From Paenibacillus kyungheensis (GTDB taxonomy: Bacteria; Bacillota; Bacilli; Paenibacillales; Paenibacillaceae), in NCBI RefSeq assembly GCF_028606985.1, contig NZ_CP117416.1:2084001-2148000 (forward strand): a stretch of DNA of 64,000 nt. Reading direction: 5' to 3'. This document shows, in pieces, positions 16,700 to 26,014 of the stretch. Numbering within the stretch: the first letter of the stretch is position 1; the number at the start of each line of letters is the position of its first letter. The translations under genes were made by a program, and so were the position numbers. The notes beneath the pieces were generated by a model. That model was not told the origin of the DNA. It saw only the letters and a list, made by a program, of their open reading frames with translations, and made no database searches.

Positions 16700-17959
16700 A
16701 TGACAAAAACATGGAAATCGGTTGTAGCTTGTATGTTGATCTTTTCTCTGATCTTGTCAGCATGTGGCAACAAAGAAGAAGCAGCTGCAACAACAGCGGA
16801 TGGTAAGCGTGTTCTAAAAGTATGGGGAATGGGTGCGGAAGGTACAGCTCTTTCCAAAATCGTACCTGATTTCGAAAAAGCAAATCCTGATATCAAAGTC
16901 GAAGTACAAGCGATTCCTTGGGATAATGCCCATGATAAATTGCTAACAGCAGTCGCTTCCAAAAAAGGCCCTGATGTGGTGCAAATGGGATTGGGTTGGA
17001 TTCCTGAATTTGCAGACGCTGGAGCTTTGCTAGATTTATCTTCTTATACAGACAAATATCCGAATCTGAAAGTCGATAACTTCTTTAAAGGCGCTCAACA
17101 AACAATGACATACAACGATCAACTTGTAGGCATTCCATGGTATATCGATACTCGCGTATTGTTCTATCGTGCAGATCTACTTAAAGAAGTAGGCTATAAC
17201 GAACCACCTAAGACTTGGGCTGAATTGAAAGATGCAGCAACCAAACTGGCAGCTAGAGGAAATGGCAATTATGGTATTTTGCTAGATAGCCAGGATCAAG
17301 TATTTACACTTCCATTCGCTTGGGAAAATGGTAGCGAAGTTATTAGTAGTGATAACAAAGCTCAATTTAACCAACCACCATATGTGGATGCTGTCAAATA
17401 TTTGAGCAGTTTCTTTACAGAAAAATTAGCACCTTCGCAAGTAGACTTGAAACTTCTACCATCATTTGGTGAAGGTATTATCCCTATGTTTATTAGCGGC
17501 CCTTGGTCTGTACAACAGATCAAAGATGAATTGCCTGATCTAAAAGACGATCAATGGGGAACAGTTACGATCCCGGCTAAAGATGAAAGCGGTAAAAGTG
17601 CTTCGATCTTAGGTGGATCAAGTCTATCGGTATTTAGCAGTGCTACGAACAAAGATGATGGTGCTAAATTTATTTCGTATATGAACGAACCAGAAGTACA
17701 AGTGAAATGGTACGAATTGACAAAAGATTTGCCTTCTACAACTAAAGCATGGGAAGACAAATCACTTGCATCTAACAAAGATATCCAAACGTTCCGTACA
17801 CAAATGGATACAGCACGTCCAGCACCATTTGTAAAACCGTGGGAAAGTATTGCAGATCTAATCAAAGCAGCTATGCAAGAAATCACAATCGGTGGTGCTG
17901 ATGTTCAAGAACAAATGGATCAGGTGAACAGCCAGGCTGATGACTTGTTAGCCAACTAA
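16700..17959 (+). CDS. Sugar-binding lipoprotein 1 (family 1 receptor)
   Basis: Surface receptor for an oligosaccharide, 419 residues, with signal sequence and lipobox LSAC followed by GNKEE. Mature features of CUT1 receptors are present: VLKVWGMGAEG, PDFEKANPDIKVEVQAIPW, VASKKGPDVVQMGLGWIPEFADAGALLDL and the C-terminal MNEPEVQVKW region. ATG 16700 follows GAGGTG; a GTG at 16691 is also in frame. It is the first of two close paralogues in tandem (about two-thirds identical by eye) ahead of a single permease pair. Ligand probably a beta-linked gluco-disaccharide or oligomer, judged from the phosphorylase in the operon. Confidence 0.93.
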   Translation: MTKTWKSVVACMLIFSLILSACGNKEEAAATTADGKRVLKVWGMGAEGTALSKIVPDFEKANPDIKVEVQAIPWDNAHDKLLTAVASKKGPDVVQMGLGWIPEFADAGALLDLSSYTDKYPNLKVDNFFKGAQQTMTYNDQLVGIPWYIDTRVLFYRADLLKEVGYNEPPKTWAELKDAATKLAARGNGNYGILLDSQDQVFTLPFAWENGSEVISSDNKAQFNQPPYVDAVKYLSSFFTEKLAPSQVDLKLLPSFGEGIIPMFISGPWSVQQIKDELPDLKDDQWGTVTIPAKDESGKSASILGGSSLSVFSSATNKDDGAKFISYMNEPEVQVKWYELTKDLPSTTKAWEDKSLASNKDIQTFRTQMDTARPAPFVKPWESIADLIKAAMQEITIGGADVQEQMDQVNSQADDLLAN

Positions 17960-17975
17960 TCTAATGATATCCACA

Positions 17976-17992
17976 GGGCAGAGGTTCTGCCC
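17976..17992 (+). other. Intercistronic hairpin without T-tract
   Basis: GGGCAG and CTGCCC form a 6-bp GC-rich stem with a 5-base loop 16 bp after the first receptor gene. Lacking a T-run, it is more likely an mRNA-stability or processing element than a terminator. A second inverted repeat, GTTTAGTA/TACTAAAC (18012-18019 and 18045-18052), ends just before the next ribosome site. Confidence 0.55.
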
Positions 17993-18068
17993 GTTCAAGC
18001 TTTGCATGTTCGTTTAGTACCTTTGCCAAAGATTCATATGCCTTTACTAAACTAACGGGGTGAAATGG

Positions 18069-19331
18069 ATGTTTAAAATGTGGAAATCAATGTTGGTATT
18101 GTTACTGATCAGTTCATTAGTATTAGCGGCTTGTGGAAATAAAGAAGAAGCAGGCGTACCTACAACATCAGATGGTAAACGTGTATTGAAAGTATGGGGG
18201 ATGGGTGGAGAAGATAACGCTATTAGCACACTCATCCCAGCTTTTGAAAAAAAAAATCCAGATATCAAAGTGGAAACTCAGTTTATTCCATGGGGTAATG
18301 CTCATGATAAATTGCTAACTGCGGTCGCTTCCAAAAAAGGACCCGATGTTATTCAAATGGGTACGACATGGATTCCAGAATTTGCTGATGCTGGAGCATT
18401 GCTTGATCTGACTCCTTATACAGAAGAGTTTCCTAATCTCAAACCAGAGAACTTTTTCAAAGGTGCACAAGAAACGATGACGGTCAATGATCAATTAGTG
18501 GGTATTCCGTGGTACTTGGAGACTCGTGTATTGTTCTACCGCACAGATTTGTTGAAACAAGTAGGTTATAACGAAGCTCCGAAAAGTTGGGCTGAATTAA
18601 AAGATGCTGCAACCAAATTAACAGATAAAAGCAAAGGCAGATACGGTATTTTGTTAGACAGTCAGGATTCAGCTTTTACTCTTCCGTACGCTTGGGAAAA
18701 TGGGAGTGAAGTCATCAGCAGTGATAACAAAGCCCAATTTAATCAACCTGCTTATATCGAAACGATTGAGTATTTGAATAGCTTCTTTAAAGAAGGATTA
18801 ACACCTAATCAAAGTGATATCAAATTGTTACCTTCATTTGGTCAAGGATTAATTCCAATGTTTGTCAGTGGGCCATGGTCTGCTTATCAAATCAAAACAG
18901 ATCTACCTGATCTAAAAGCAGATCAGTGGGCCACAGCTGTGATTCCTCCCAAAGAAGAAGGTGGCAAAAGCGCTTCTATTCTAGGTGGATCCAACTGGAG
19001 TGTACTTAGTAGTGCAACAAACAAAGACGATGCCGCTAAATTTATGGCTTTCATGAGTGATCCTGAAACACAAGTTGCTAAATATAAATACGATCAGGAT
19101 CTACCTGCCAACATGAAAGCTTGGGATAACGAAGTATTTAACAATAAACCTATTGTTCAAACTTTCCGTGACCAATTAGATACAGCACGTCCTTCTCCAT
19201 TTGTGAAATCATGGGAATCAATCGGTGATCTGGTCAAAGCTGCTTTGCAACAAATTACAATTGGTGGAGCAGATATCAAAGAGCAGATGGAAGAAGTCAA
19301 TACAGGAGCAGATAGTTTATTAGCTGAATAA
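18069..19331 (+). CDS. Sugar-binding lipoprotein 2 (family 1 receptor, paralogue)
   Basis: Second surface receptor, 420 residues, with lipobox LAAC followed by the same GNKEEA linker as the first. It is co-linear with receptor 1 over the whole length and shares long identical stretches such as NAHDKLLTAVASKKGPDV and YAWENGSEVISSDNKAQFNQP-type segments. ATG 18069 follows GGGGTGA with good spacing; GTG 18060 is an alternative. The pair probably arose by tandem duplication; differences around the presumed sugar-binding loops (SLSVFSS versus NWSVLSS) suggest related but distinct ligands or affinities, which is inference. Confidence 0.92.
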   Translation: MFKMWKSMLVLLLISSLVLAACGNKEEAGVPTTSDGKRVLKVWGMGGEDNAISTLIPAFEKKNPDIKVETQFIPWGNAHDKLLTAVASKKGPDVIQMGTTWIPEFADAGALLDLTPYTEEFPNLKPENFFKGAQETMTVNDQLVGIPWYLETRVLFYRTDLLKQVGYNEAPKSWAELKDAATKLTDKSKGRYGILLDSQDSAFTLPYAWENGSEVISSDNKAQFNQPAYIETIEYLNSFFKEGLTPNQSDIKLLPSFGQGLIPMFVSGPWSAYQIKTDLPDLKADQWATAVIPPKEEGGKSASILGGSNWSVLSSATNKDDAAKFMAFMSDPETQVAKYKYDQDLPANMKAWDNEVFNNKPIVQTFRDQLDTARPSPFVKSWESIGDLVKAALQQITIGGADIKEQMEEVNTGADSLLAE

Positions 19332-19476
19332 GCTTCCGCAATAACAGCATCTATTTTATGTACATCAACTATCCTTCTCGCCAGATTCATACTCAGATAT
19401 AACCAACTGATATGGATCTGGAAGAGAACGATAGCATATCAGAACGTCAAAACTTCTGTGAAGGAGGGAATCCAAT

Positions 19477-20382
19477 ATGCAAAACGCTTTGCAAAAATTA
19501 AACAAATATAAATATCCATATTTGTTTATAGCACCTACGCTAATTATTTTGTTTTTGTTTTCATTTATTCCTATCTTTATTGCTATTTTTATCAGTTTTA
19601 CGAACATGAACTTATCGGGATTGGCGGACTTCTCAAATATCAAATTTAATGGATTTGATAACTTTGTTCGACTGTTCTCGGATGCAACTTTCCAGAAGTC
19701 GATGTTCAATACGCTTATTTTTGTAGTGATTGGTGTTCCTTCAGTTGTTATTATTTCTATGGCTATAGCGATTTTGATTAATCAAGGAACCAGTTGGATT
19801 TTCAAATCCTTCCGAGTAATTTACTATATGCCTTCGATTACCAATATTGTAGCAGTAGCTGTAATCTGGGGATATTTGTACAACTCACAATACGGTCTAA
19901 TTAACCAGATGTTAGGATTTATCGGGATTGATCCGGTGAGCTGGTTACAAGATCCGGTTATTGCTAAATTCTCATTGATCATTATGGCGGTCTGGAAAGC
20001 AATCGGTTTGAATATGATTATTTTCTTAGCAGCCTTGCAAGGGATTCCGCGTACGTATTACGAAGCTGCTCAGATTGATGGAGCAAGTCGCTGGGCACAG
20101 TTGACTAAGATTACGGTTCCTTTACTAAGCTTTGCTACTTTTTTCGTATCGATTACAACACTAATCGGCTGGATTCAATTTTTTGAAGAGCCGCTTGTTA
20201 TGACCAAAGGTGGTCCAATCAACAGTACGATGTCTATGGCATTGTTTATCTACAATACAGGGTTCCAACGCAATAACTTTGGTTATGCAGCAGCAGGCTC
20301 TATTGTTCTATTTGCCATCATTATTCTTGTAACTATGATCCAGTTTAAAGTACGTAAAAAAGACAGCGATGTAGAATACTAA
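19477..20382 (+). CDS. Sugar ABC permease, MalF-like
   Basis: Inner-membrane subunit of 301 residues with about six membrane segments (first at residues 14-38). The coupling motif EAAQIDGASRWAQLTKITVPLL (about residues 205-226) contacts the ATPase. Length and short N-terminus match CUT1 permease 1 in Gram-positive bacteria. It begins 145 bp after receptor 2 behind GGAGGG and pairs with the next permease. The cluster has no ATPase gene; in Bacillales such systems share a general ATPase (MsmX type) encoded elsewhere, which probably applies here. Confidence 0.93.
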   Translation: MQNALQKLNKYKYPYLFIAPTLIILFLFSFIPIFIAIFISFTNMNLSGLADFSNIKFNGFDNFVRLFSDATFQKSMFNTLIFVVIGVPSVVIISMAIAILINQGTSWIFKSFRVIYYMPSITNIVAVAVIWGYLYNSQYGLINQMLGFIGIDPVSWLQDPVIAKFSLIIMAVWKAIGLNMIIFLAALQGIPRTYYEAAQIDGASRWAQLTKITVPLLSFATFFVSITTLIGWIQFFEEPLVMTKGGPINSTMSMALFIYNTGFQRNNFGYAAAGSIVLFAIIILVTMIQFKVRKKDSDVEY

Positions 20383-20433
20383 GTTCTGTAGATCAATGTA
20401 AACACAGAACAAAGTATGAAGGGAGGTTCCAAA

Positions 20434-21258
20434 ATGGATATTCAAGTCAAACCGATGTATAAAACAGTCATTATTGCGCTTCTACTTATTGGTAGTATAG
20501 CGATGTGTATCCCTTTTGTATGGATGATTCTTGCATCCTTCAAACCAGAAAGTGAAGTAGTTGCATTAACGCCGAAGTTCTGGCCTCAACAAGCTACGAT
20601 TGAGAACTATGTACGTCTATTTACAGAAATGAGATTTGCGACCTATTTGTGGAACACATTAGTTATCGTATTTTTCTCTTTTATCGGTCTATTTTTAAAT
20701 GCGGCAGCAGGATATGCGTTTGCCAAATTTGAATTCCCGGGTCGTAATGTTCTGTACTATCTTGTACTAGGAACAATGATGATTCCTTCTCAAGTAACAA
20801 TGATTCCAGTGTATCTATTGCTGAATCAAATGAATTTGACCAATACAATGGCAGGTATTGTTTTACCAGGTATGGTTAATGCGTTTGGTATTTTCTTATT
20901 CCGTCAATTTATGACGACCATTCCTGCTGACTTGATCGAAGCAGCACGATTAGATGGAGCAAGTGAGTTACGTACCTTTTTCCAATTGGTTATTCCAATT
21001 GCGAAGCCAATCTTTGCGGTACAAGGGATTTTGACTTTTATCGGCGGTTGGAACAGTTTCCTATGGCCGTTGATTATTGCCAATGATGAAAATCTATACA
21101 CATTGTCTGTTGGATTATCATTGTTGAAAGGGCAATACGGTGGTGACTTTGCAATTCAGATGGCAGGTGCTTCATTCATGGTAGTACCAATCGTTATTCT
21201 GTTTATCTTTATGCAGCGTCATATTATCGAAGGATACACTATTTCAGGTATGAAGTAA
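20434..21258 (+). CDS. Sugar ABC permease, MalG-like
   Basis: Second membrane subunit, 274 residues, with the CUT1 features VWMILASFKPESEVV at the N-terminus and EAARLDGASELRTFFQLVIPIA as the coupling motif, ending IEGYTISGMK as is usual for MalG homologues. ATG 20434 is preceded by GGGAGG at 20420-20425; the longer frame from 20416 starts before that site. The stop codon lies in the loop of an 11-bp hairpin, which may control expression of the phosphorylase gene relative to the transporter. Confidence 0.93.
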   Translation: MDIQVKPMYKTVIIALLLIGSIAMCIPFVWMILASFKPESEVVALTPKFWPQQATIENYVRLFTEMRFATYLWNTLVIVFFSFIGLFLNAAAGYAFAKFEFPGRNVLYYLVLGTMMIPSQVTMIPVYLLLNQMNLTNTMAGIVLPGMVNAFGIFLFRQFMTTIPADLIEAARLDGASELRTFFQLVIPIAKPIFAVQGILTFIGGWNSFLWPLIIANDENLYTLSVGLSLLKGQYGGDFAIQMAGASFMVVPIVILFIFMQRHIIEGYTISGMK

Positions 21259-21270
21259 TTTCATACCTGA
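21244..21270 (+). other. Perfect hairpin enclosing the permease stop codon
   Basis: TCAGGTATGAA (21244-21254) and TTCATACCTGA (21260-21270) form an 11-bp perfect stem whose 5-base loop GTAAT contains the TAA stop. There is no T-tract, so this is not a standard terminator. Confidence 0.7.
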
Positions 21271-21366
21271 GTGCACAACACAGTCATGCAGTAGCACTAG
21301 AGACAAGTCGTTCTACGAGAACGTATTTTGGATAGAATATAAGTTTACTTTTTGGAGGGATATTGA

Positions 21367-23775
21367 ATGTCAACGATACAAAATCAAACACAGCAAACAG
21401 GACTTTTCCAAAATGAATATGGTTATTTTACAGAAAATGGTCGTGAATATGTAATTACAAATCCACGTACACCACGTCCATGGAGTAATATTATCAGTAA
21501 TGGCGATTACTCCTTTATGGTATCGCAAGCAGGTGGCGGTTGTTCATGGCGTGGAAATGCAGGTCAGAACCGGATCACTCGTCTTTTCCAAGATGTAATC
21601 AAAGATTCATGGGGTAAATTTATTTATCTACGTGATCGCAATTCAGGCAAATTCTGGTCAGCAGGCTGGAAACCGGTTATGGCTGAATATGAATTTTATG
21701 AAGTGCGTCATGGTATCGGTTATAGTGTATTTACGCAACAAGTGGATGGAATTCGCAGTGAATTGACTGTATTTGTGGCTCCAGATGCACCGCTTGAAAT
21801 TATGCAATTGAAAGTAACCAATAACAGCACAACAGCACGCGAACTGGATGCAACGACTTATTTTGAATGGGCTCCAGGTTTTGCACCGGATGAACATCGT
21901 GAATTCCACAAAATCTTTATGAATTCTGAATATAAACAAGATCTGAACGCGATTCAGCTTGAAAAATACTTATGGAGCTTCCCGGATGAGAAAGGACGCA
22001 GTAACAATGTAAGCTGGCCTTACACAGCGTTCCATGCGGCAAGTGAAACACCATCTTCATTTGATGCAGACAAAGAATCATTTGTAGGTATGTATGGTGA
22101 AGAATCTCGTCCACAAGCGATGATTGACAAAGAACTAGCAGGAAATAGTGGACGCTTTGGAGATGCTACTGCTTCTCTACGTGTCGCTATTAATCTAGAA
22201 GCAGGAGCTTCACATACAGTTGTATTCACTATTGGTGCAGCAGAGCAAGAAAAAGAAGATGCAGATGCATTGATCCAGAAATACACTACTGTTGAAGCAG
22301 CAGAACGTACTCTTCAAGATGTACATGCATTCTGGAGTGAATTGATCGATGTGGAAGAAATTCATACACCTGATCCAGCAATGAATATTATGACGAACGT
22401 ATGGTTGAAATACCAATCGATCTCTTGTCGTCTATGGGGTAAAACAGCATACTATCAAACAAGCGCAGGTTATGGATATCGTGACCAATTGCAAGATTCT
22501 CAAATCTTCTTAACAAGCAAACCAGAATTGATGCGCAAACAAATTCTTATGCATGCTTCCCAACAATTCCAAGAAGGCGATGTACTTCACTGGTGGTTCA
22601 CGATTCGTGGTGGCGGTCCTCGTACTCGTTGTTCTGATGACTTGCTATGGCTTCCGTTCATCATGGACGCCTATCTGAAAGAAACACAAGATTACGATAT
22701 CCTGGATGAAGTCACTCCATTCTTAGATGGTGGCGAAGCTACAGTGTATGAACATTGTAAATTAGCGATCGAGAAAACATTCTTGCGCTTTAGCCCGCGC
22801 GGTGTTCCATTGATGGGTGAGCATGACTGGAATGATGGTCTAAGTGCGATCGGTTACGAGTGGAGAGGTGAAAGCTTCTGGGTAGGTGAGTTCTTGTACC
22901 TTATTCTAGGTAACTTTGCACCAGTAGCTGCCAAACGTGGCGATCAAGTTTTTGCAGATAAAATGATTGAAGTACAAGGTAGCTTAAAAGCAGCACTGAA
23001 CAAATATGGTTGGGATGGCGAATGGTATCTACAAGCAACCAACGATGATGGATTAAAAGTCGGTTCAAAAGAAAACGAAGAAGGTCAAATCTTCTTGAAT
23101 CCACAAATGTGGGCTGTTATTTCTGGAGTAGCTGATCAAGAACGTGGACAACAAGCAATGGATAGCGTAAGTAAGCATCTATTACGTGACCATGGTGCGT
23201 TGCTTCTATATCCTGCTTATACCAAAGTCCGTCGTGATATTGGTTATATTACACGCTATGCTCCAGGTCTACGTGAAAATGGTGGTGTCTACACGCATGC
23301 TGCTACATGGGCAGTATGGGCATATACATTGATCGGTCAACCAGAAAAAGCATACGAAGCATACAGCAAAATCTGTCCTCCTAACCGTTCTGACGATCCA
23401 AATGGTTATGTAGGCGAGCCGTATGTAACACCTGGTAACTCTGATGGCCCAATCTCACCTAACTATGGTCGTGGTGGTTGGACTTGGTATACAGGTTCTT
23501 CTCAATGGTTACAACGCATGGCAACCAACTGGATTCTAGGTGTACGTGCTGAAAATGAAGGATTGTTGGTAGATCCAAGTATTCCGAAAGATTGGAAAGA
23601 GTTCACTTATCGTCGTGCATTCCGCGGAGCTACGTATAATCTACATGTAGATAATGCAGCAGGTGTGGCTCGTGGTATTAAAGAAATCAAAGTTGATGGT
23701 AAAGTGATTGAAGGCAATATCTTACCAGACTTCCGTGATGGCAAAGAGCACGAAGTGAAAGTGATTATGGGTTAA
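21367..23775 (+). CDS. GH94 disaccharide phosphorylase (cellobiose phosphorylase-like)
   Basis: Cytoplasmic enzyme of 802 residues that should cleave a beta-linked glucosyl disaccharide with phosphate to glucose 1-phosphate and a sugar. The N-terminus FQNEYGYFTENGREYVITNP.., then GDYSFMVSQAGGGCSWRG, is typical of GH94. The (alpha/alpha)6 catalytic domain holds YRDQLQDSQ and the general-acid region GEHDWNDG (about residues 481-488); the phosphate-site neighbourhood near YTHAATWAVWAY is present. No signal peptide. Length fits cellobiose phosphorylases; laminaribiose- and other GH94 specificities cannot be excluded by eye. Its place after a two-receptor importer implies uptake of the intact disaccharide followed by energy-saving phosphorolysis. 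Confidence 0.92.
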   Translation: MSTIQNQTQQTGLFQNEYGYFTENGREYVITNPRTPRPWSNIISNGDYSFMVSQAGGGCSWRGNAGQNRITRLFQDVIKDSWGKFIYLRDRNSGKFWSAGWKPVMAEYEFYEVRHGIGYSVFTQQVDGIRSELTVFVAPDAPLEIMQLKVTNNSTTARELDATTYFEWAPGFAPDEHREFHKIFMNSEYKQDLNAIQLEKYLWSFPDEKGRSNNVSWPYTAFHAASETPSSFDADKESFVGMYGEESRPQAMIDKELAGNSGRFGDATASLRVAINLEAGASHTVVFTIGAAEQEKEDADALIQKYTTVEAAERTLQDVHAFWSELIDVEEIHTPDPAMNIMTNVWLKYQSISCRLWGKTAYYQTSAGYGYRDQLQDSQIFLTSKPELMRKQILMHASQQFQEGDVLHWWFTIRGGGPRTRCSDDLLWLPFIMDAYLKETQDYDILDEVTPFLDGGEATVYEHCKLAIEKTFLRFSPRGVPLMGEHDWNDGLSAIGYEWRGESFWVGEFLYLILGNFAPVAAKRGDQVFADKMIEVQGSLKAALNKYGWDGEWYLQATNDDGLKVGSKENEEGQIFLNPQMWAVISGVADQERGQQAMDSVSKHLLRDHGALLLYPAYTKVRRDIGYITRYAPGLRENGGVYTHAATWAVWAYTLIGQPEKAYEAYSKICPPNRSDDPNGYVGEPYVTPGNSDGPISPNYGRGGWTWYTGSSQWLQRMATNWILGVRAENEGLLVDPSIPKDWKEFTYRRAFRGATYNLHVDNAAGVARGIKEIKVDGKVIEGNILPDFRDGKEHEVKVIMG

Positions 23776-23855
23776 TCTATTCATTACATCTGATCTGAAT
23801 AGATCGCTGTAACAGTATTCGATATAACCTACTAATGAAATACTAAGCAAACTAT

Positions 23856-23926
23856 AAATAGCTCTATCTATTCATCATGCTAACTTAGAACAAGTGGCAG
23901 TATTGGATAGATTAGAGCTATTTTAT
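23856..23926 (+). terminator. Terminator of the disaccharide operon
   Basis: AAATAGCTCTATCTATTC and its near-complement ending GAGCTATTTT form a long stem with a roughly 35-base loop region, followed by a weak T-run. Also faces the convergent metalloprotease gene. Confidence 0.65.
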
Positions 23927-23945
23927 ATTATTTGTTCACACTAGA

Positions 23946-24893
23946 TCATTGAGATGAAGTGATTGGAAAGCGAGTGGTATCTTTGCGAAGCTGACTCCAT
24001 GTATATCGTAATAACCATGCATCCCAGTTAGTAATTGTTATCGAACTGCCTACCCACATCAATGTTTTATCTGGGAATCCGCCGGGTGGACGATCTTGTG
24101 GTTCATAAAAGTCAGGGAAACCAAAGCCATGACCAAGTTCATGTTCCATAATCTCATCTTGATCTGCTTTTAAAATGTTTAAAATATAATCATCAGCCAT
24201 CCGTTGTCCCCAGTCTCCACCAGCACCTCCACCAAAGCTGGTTGTTGCCCATAGATACATATCGAATCGTTTATCTAAACCACCTGGATACATATATTGT
24301 GGTTCTTCAAAATGTTCAAAACGAGATAAGCTTGTAGGAGCAATTGGTAATTTAGCTGGAATAGTAGGTACTGTTTTATTTAATTCGTCTATAATATAAT
24401 CGGTATAAACTATTTCATTAGCTTGTTTATTTAAAATGAGTGCAGGATTTGTGCAAGCCCAGCCGACCACTTTGACTTTAATCGAAGAATAAGGCCAATT
24501 TTCATAACCTACCAATAAATCGTTCCAATGATTAACCTGTCGACTTAACATACTTTCGATTTGTTGGCGTTGTTTTAAAGTTACACTTTTGTCAGATTGC
24601 CAGCGTACTACATAATTTAAAGTTCCTTTACCTGCAAAGATCTGATCAAAAATAAGATTTTTACGAAGCGTGGATCCTTCTTTAACCATCCGATTTTTCC
24701 AGACCCATTCAATCGAAGATTTGTAACGGTCAGGCATATTTTTTAATGTAGTCTTAACGATAGAGGCTGAATGAGTAACAGTCGGTTTCTTTTTGACTGG
24801 AGTAGCGTAAAGAGAATGGGGTGAACATGCAAATAGTGAAGCACAAACTGTAATAGAAGTAGATAAAAGTAAAGCTTTACTCCATACACTCAT
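23946..24893 (-). CDS. Secreted metalloprotease-like protein with HExxHxxGxxD motif
   Basis: Exported protein of 315 residues with an N-terminal hydrophobic segment and a possible lipobox (SLFAC, Cys23). Near residue 249 it has HELGHGFGFPD: the zinc-binding HExxHxxGxx motif of metzincins with Asp as third ligand, as known in snapalysin-type enzymes. A DKTLMWVGSS segment about 25 residues later could be the Met-turn. The region before it (NYVVRWQSDKSVTLKQRQQIESMLSRQVNHWNDLLVGYENWPY) is shared with little-studied secreted proteins as far as I recall. The ATG has AGGAGG upstream. Monocistronic. Protease activity is predicted from the motif only. Confidence 0.75.
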   Translation of the reverse strand: MSVWSKALLLSTSITVCASLFACSPHSLYATPVKKKPTVTHSASIVKTTLKNMPDRYKSSIEWVWKNRMVKEGSTLRKNLIFDQIFAGKGTLNYVVRWQSDKSVTLKQRQQIESMLSRQVNHWNDLLVGYENWPYSSIKVKVVGWACTNPALILNKQANEIVYTDYIIDELNKTVPTIPAKLPIAPTSLSRFEHFEEPQYMYPGGLDKRFDMYLWATTSFGGGAGGDWGQRMADDYILNILKADQDEIMEHELGHGFGFPDFYEPQDRPPGGFPDKTLMWVGSSITITNWDAWLLRYTWSQLRKDTTRFPITSSQ

Positions 24894-25069
24894 TTTATTG
24901 CCTCCTGCTAGAAAGATATAATTAAAAATGTTTATTGTACAAATAAAACATTCTACTTTATTATTATCGAAATTATTGTTTTAAATTTTAATCAAATATA
25001 AAATCTTGATATCGATTACTAAAGAGTATTTCGCAAAAATTCAAAGGATGATACAAAAGGAGAACAATA

Positions 25070-25519
25070 ATGACCTGGTATATCAAAAGATTTGACGAAT
25101 TAACATCGTTAGAAATGTATCGTATTTTACAAGAACGAACGGCTATCTTCGTTGTAGAGCAGAACTGTCCTTATCAAGAAGTCGATGGCAAAGATCTAGC
25201 TAGCTATCATTTATATAAAGAGGAAAATGGAGAGATTGTAGCCTACTCCAGACTTCTTCCAGCAGGTATCGCTTATACAGAAGCTTCGATCGGCAGAGTG
25301 ATTGTTAAGCGTGAATATCGTGGCAAAGGATTAGCACAAGAGTTATTTCGCAAAAGTGTCGAATTTATTCAGAACGAATTAAAAGAAGATAAAATCAAAA
25401 TTCAAGCACAACATTATCTGGAGAAATTCTATAATAGTTATGGATTTGAACCGATCTCAGACGTATATTTGGAAGATGATATTCCTCATATTGATATGAT
25501 GCGTATCACAACAACATAA
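25070..25519 (+). CDS. elaA: GNAT acetyltransferase ElaA
   Basis: A 149-residue N-acetyltransferase of the ElaA group. The diagnostic N-terminal block YRILQERTAIFVVEQNCPYQEVDGKDL is intact, as is the acetyl-CoA motif SIGRVIVKREYRGKGLAQELF (about residues 80-101) and the C-terminal FYNSYGFEPISDVYLEDDIPHIDM. ElaA's acceptor substrate is not established. The ATG follows AAAGGAGAA. Monocistronic, with a terminator beyond it. Confidence 0.92.
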   Translation: MTWYIKRFDELTSLEMYRILQERTAIFVVEQNCPYQEVDGKDLASYHLYKEENGEIVAYSRLLPAGIAYTEASIGRVIVKREYRGKGLAQELFRKSVEFIQNELKEDKIKIQAQHYLEKFYNSYGFEPISDVYLEDDIPHIDMMRITTT

Positions 25520-25551
25520 CTACCAATCACTCAAAAAGTGAACAAAAAAAG

Positions 25552-25596
25552 AAGGATATGTGAAGCAGTGGTGACACTTTTTCATCTATCCTTTTT
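25552..25596 (+). terminator. Terminator after elaA
   Basis: AAGGATA..TGAA and TTCA..TATCCTT pair with a small internal loop, then a T5 run. Confidence 0.75.
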
Positions 25597-26014
25597 GGCT
25601 TGAAATCAATCTTAGGAAGATTTGGGTAAAAATAGTAAGCATTTAAATTGGAAATTCATACCTATGTATTGTAGAATGGGAAGAGTAAAGAGTAATTTAG
25701 TACGAATGAGGGGGCATGCACTGCTCAGTATTCAACTAGAATATGCAGAATGATATATACAAAATGCGATATATCTATTCTCAAAATCTCTGTTTTCCTG
25801 TATTTGGATTAAAAATGGCCGTAAAAGGGCTAAAAAACCTGAATAACTCTTTATGTGCAGCGAGAGAAAACGTTTTCTTGAAAAAAAGACGTTTTACTCG
25901 TTCATAGTCTAATTTTAGGCTATTTTGTGATCTATCATATAGAGGTATAATTAAATATGTTGCAATTCCGTCACAAATATATTCACAAAAAATTCAAGAC
26001 GGAGGGAATCCTCG
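25597..26014 (+). promoter_or_regulatory. odhAB upstream region with cre-like palindrome
   Basis: This 418-bp gap holds no credible gene. AGAAAACGTTTTCT (25865-25878) is a perfect palindrome matching the core of CcpA cre sites, although the outer bases are A/T instead of T/A. A TATAAT at 25946-25951 is a candidate -10, but no good -35 accompanies it. Carbon-catabolite control of the TCA-cycle genes that follow would fit Bacillales practice. The ribosome site GGAGGGAAT precedes the odhA ATG. Confidence 0.6.
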
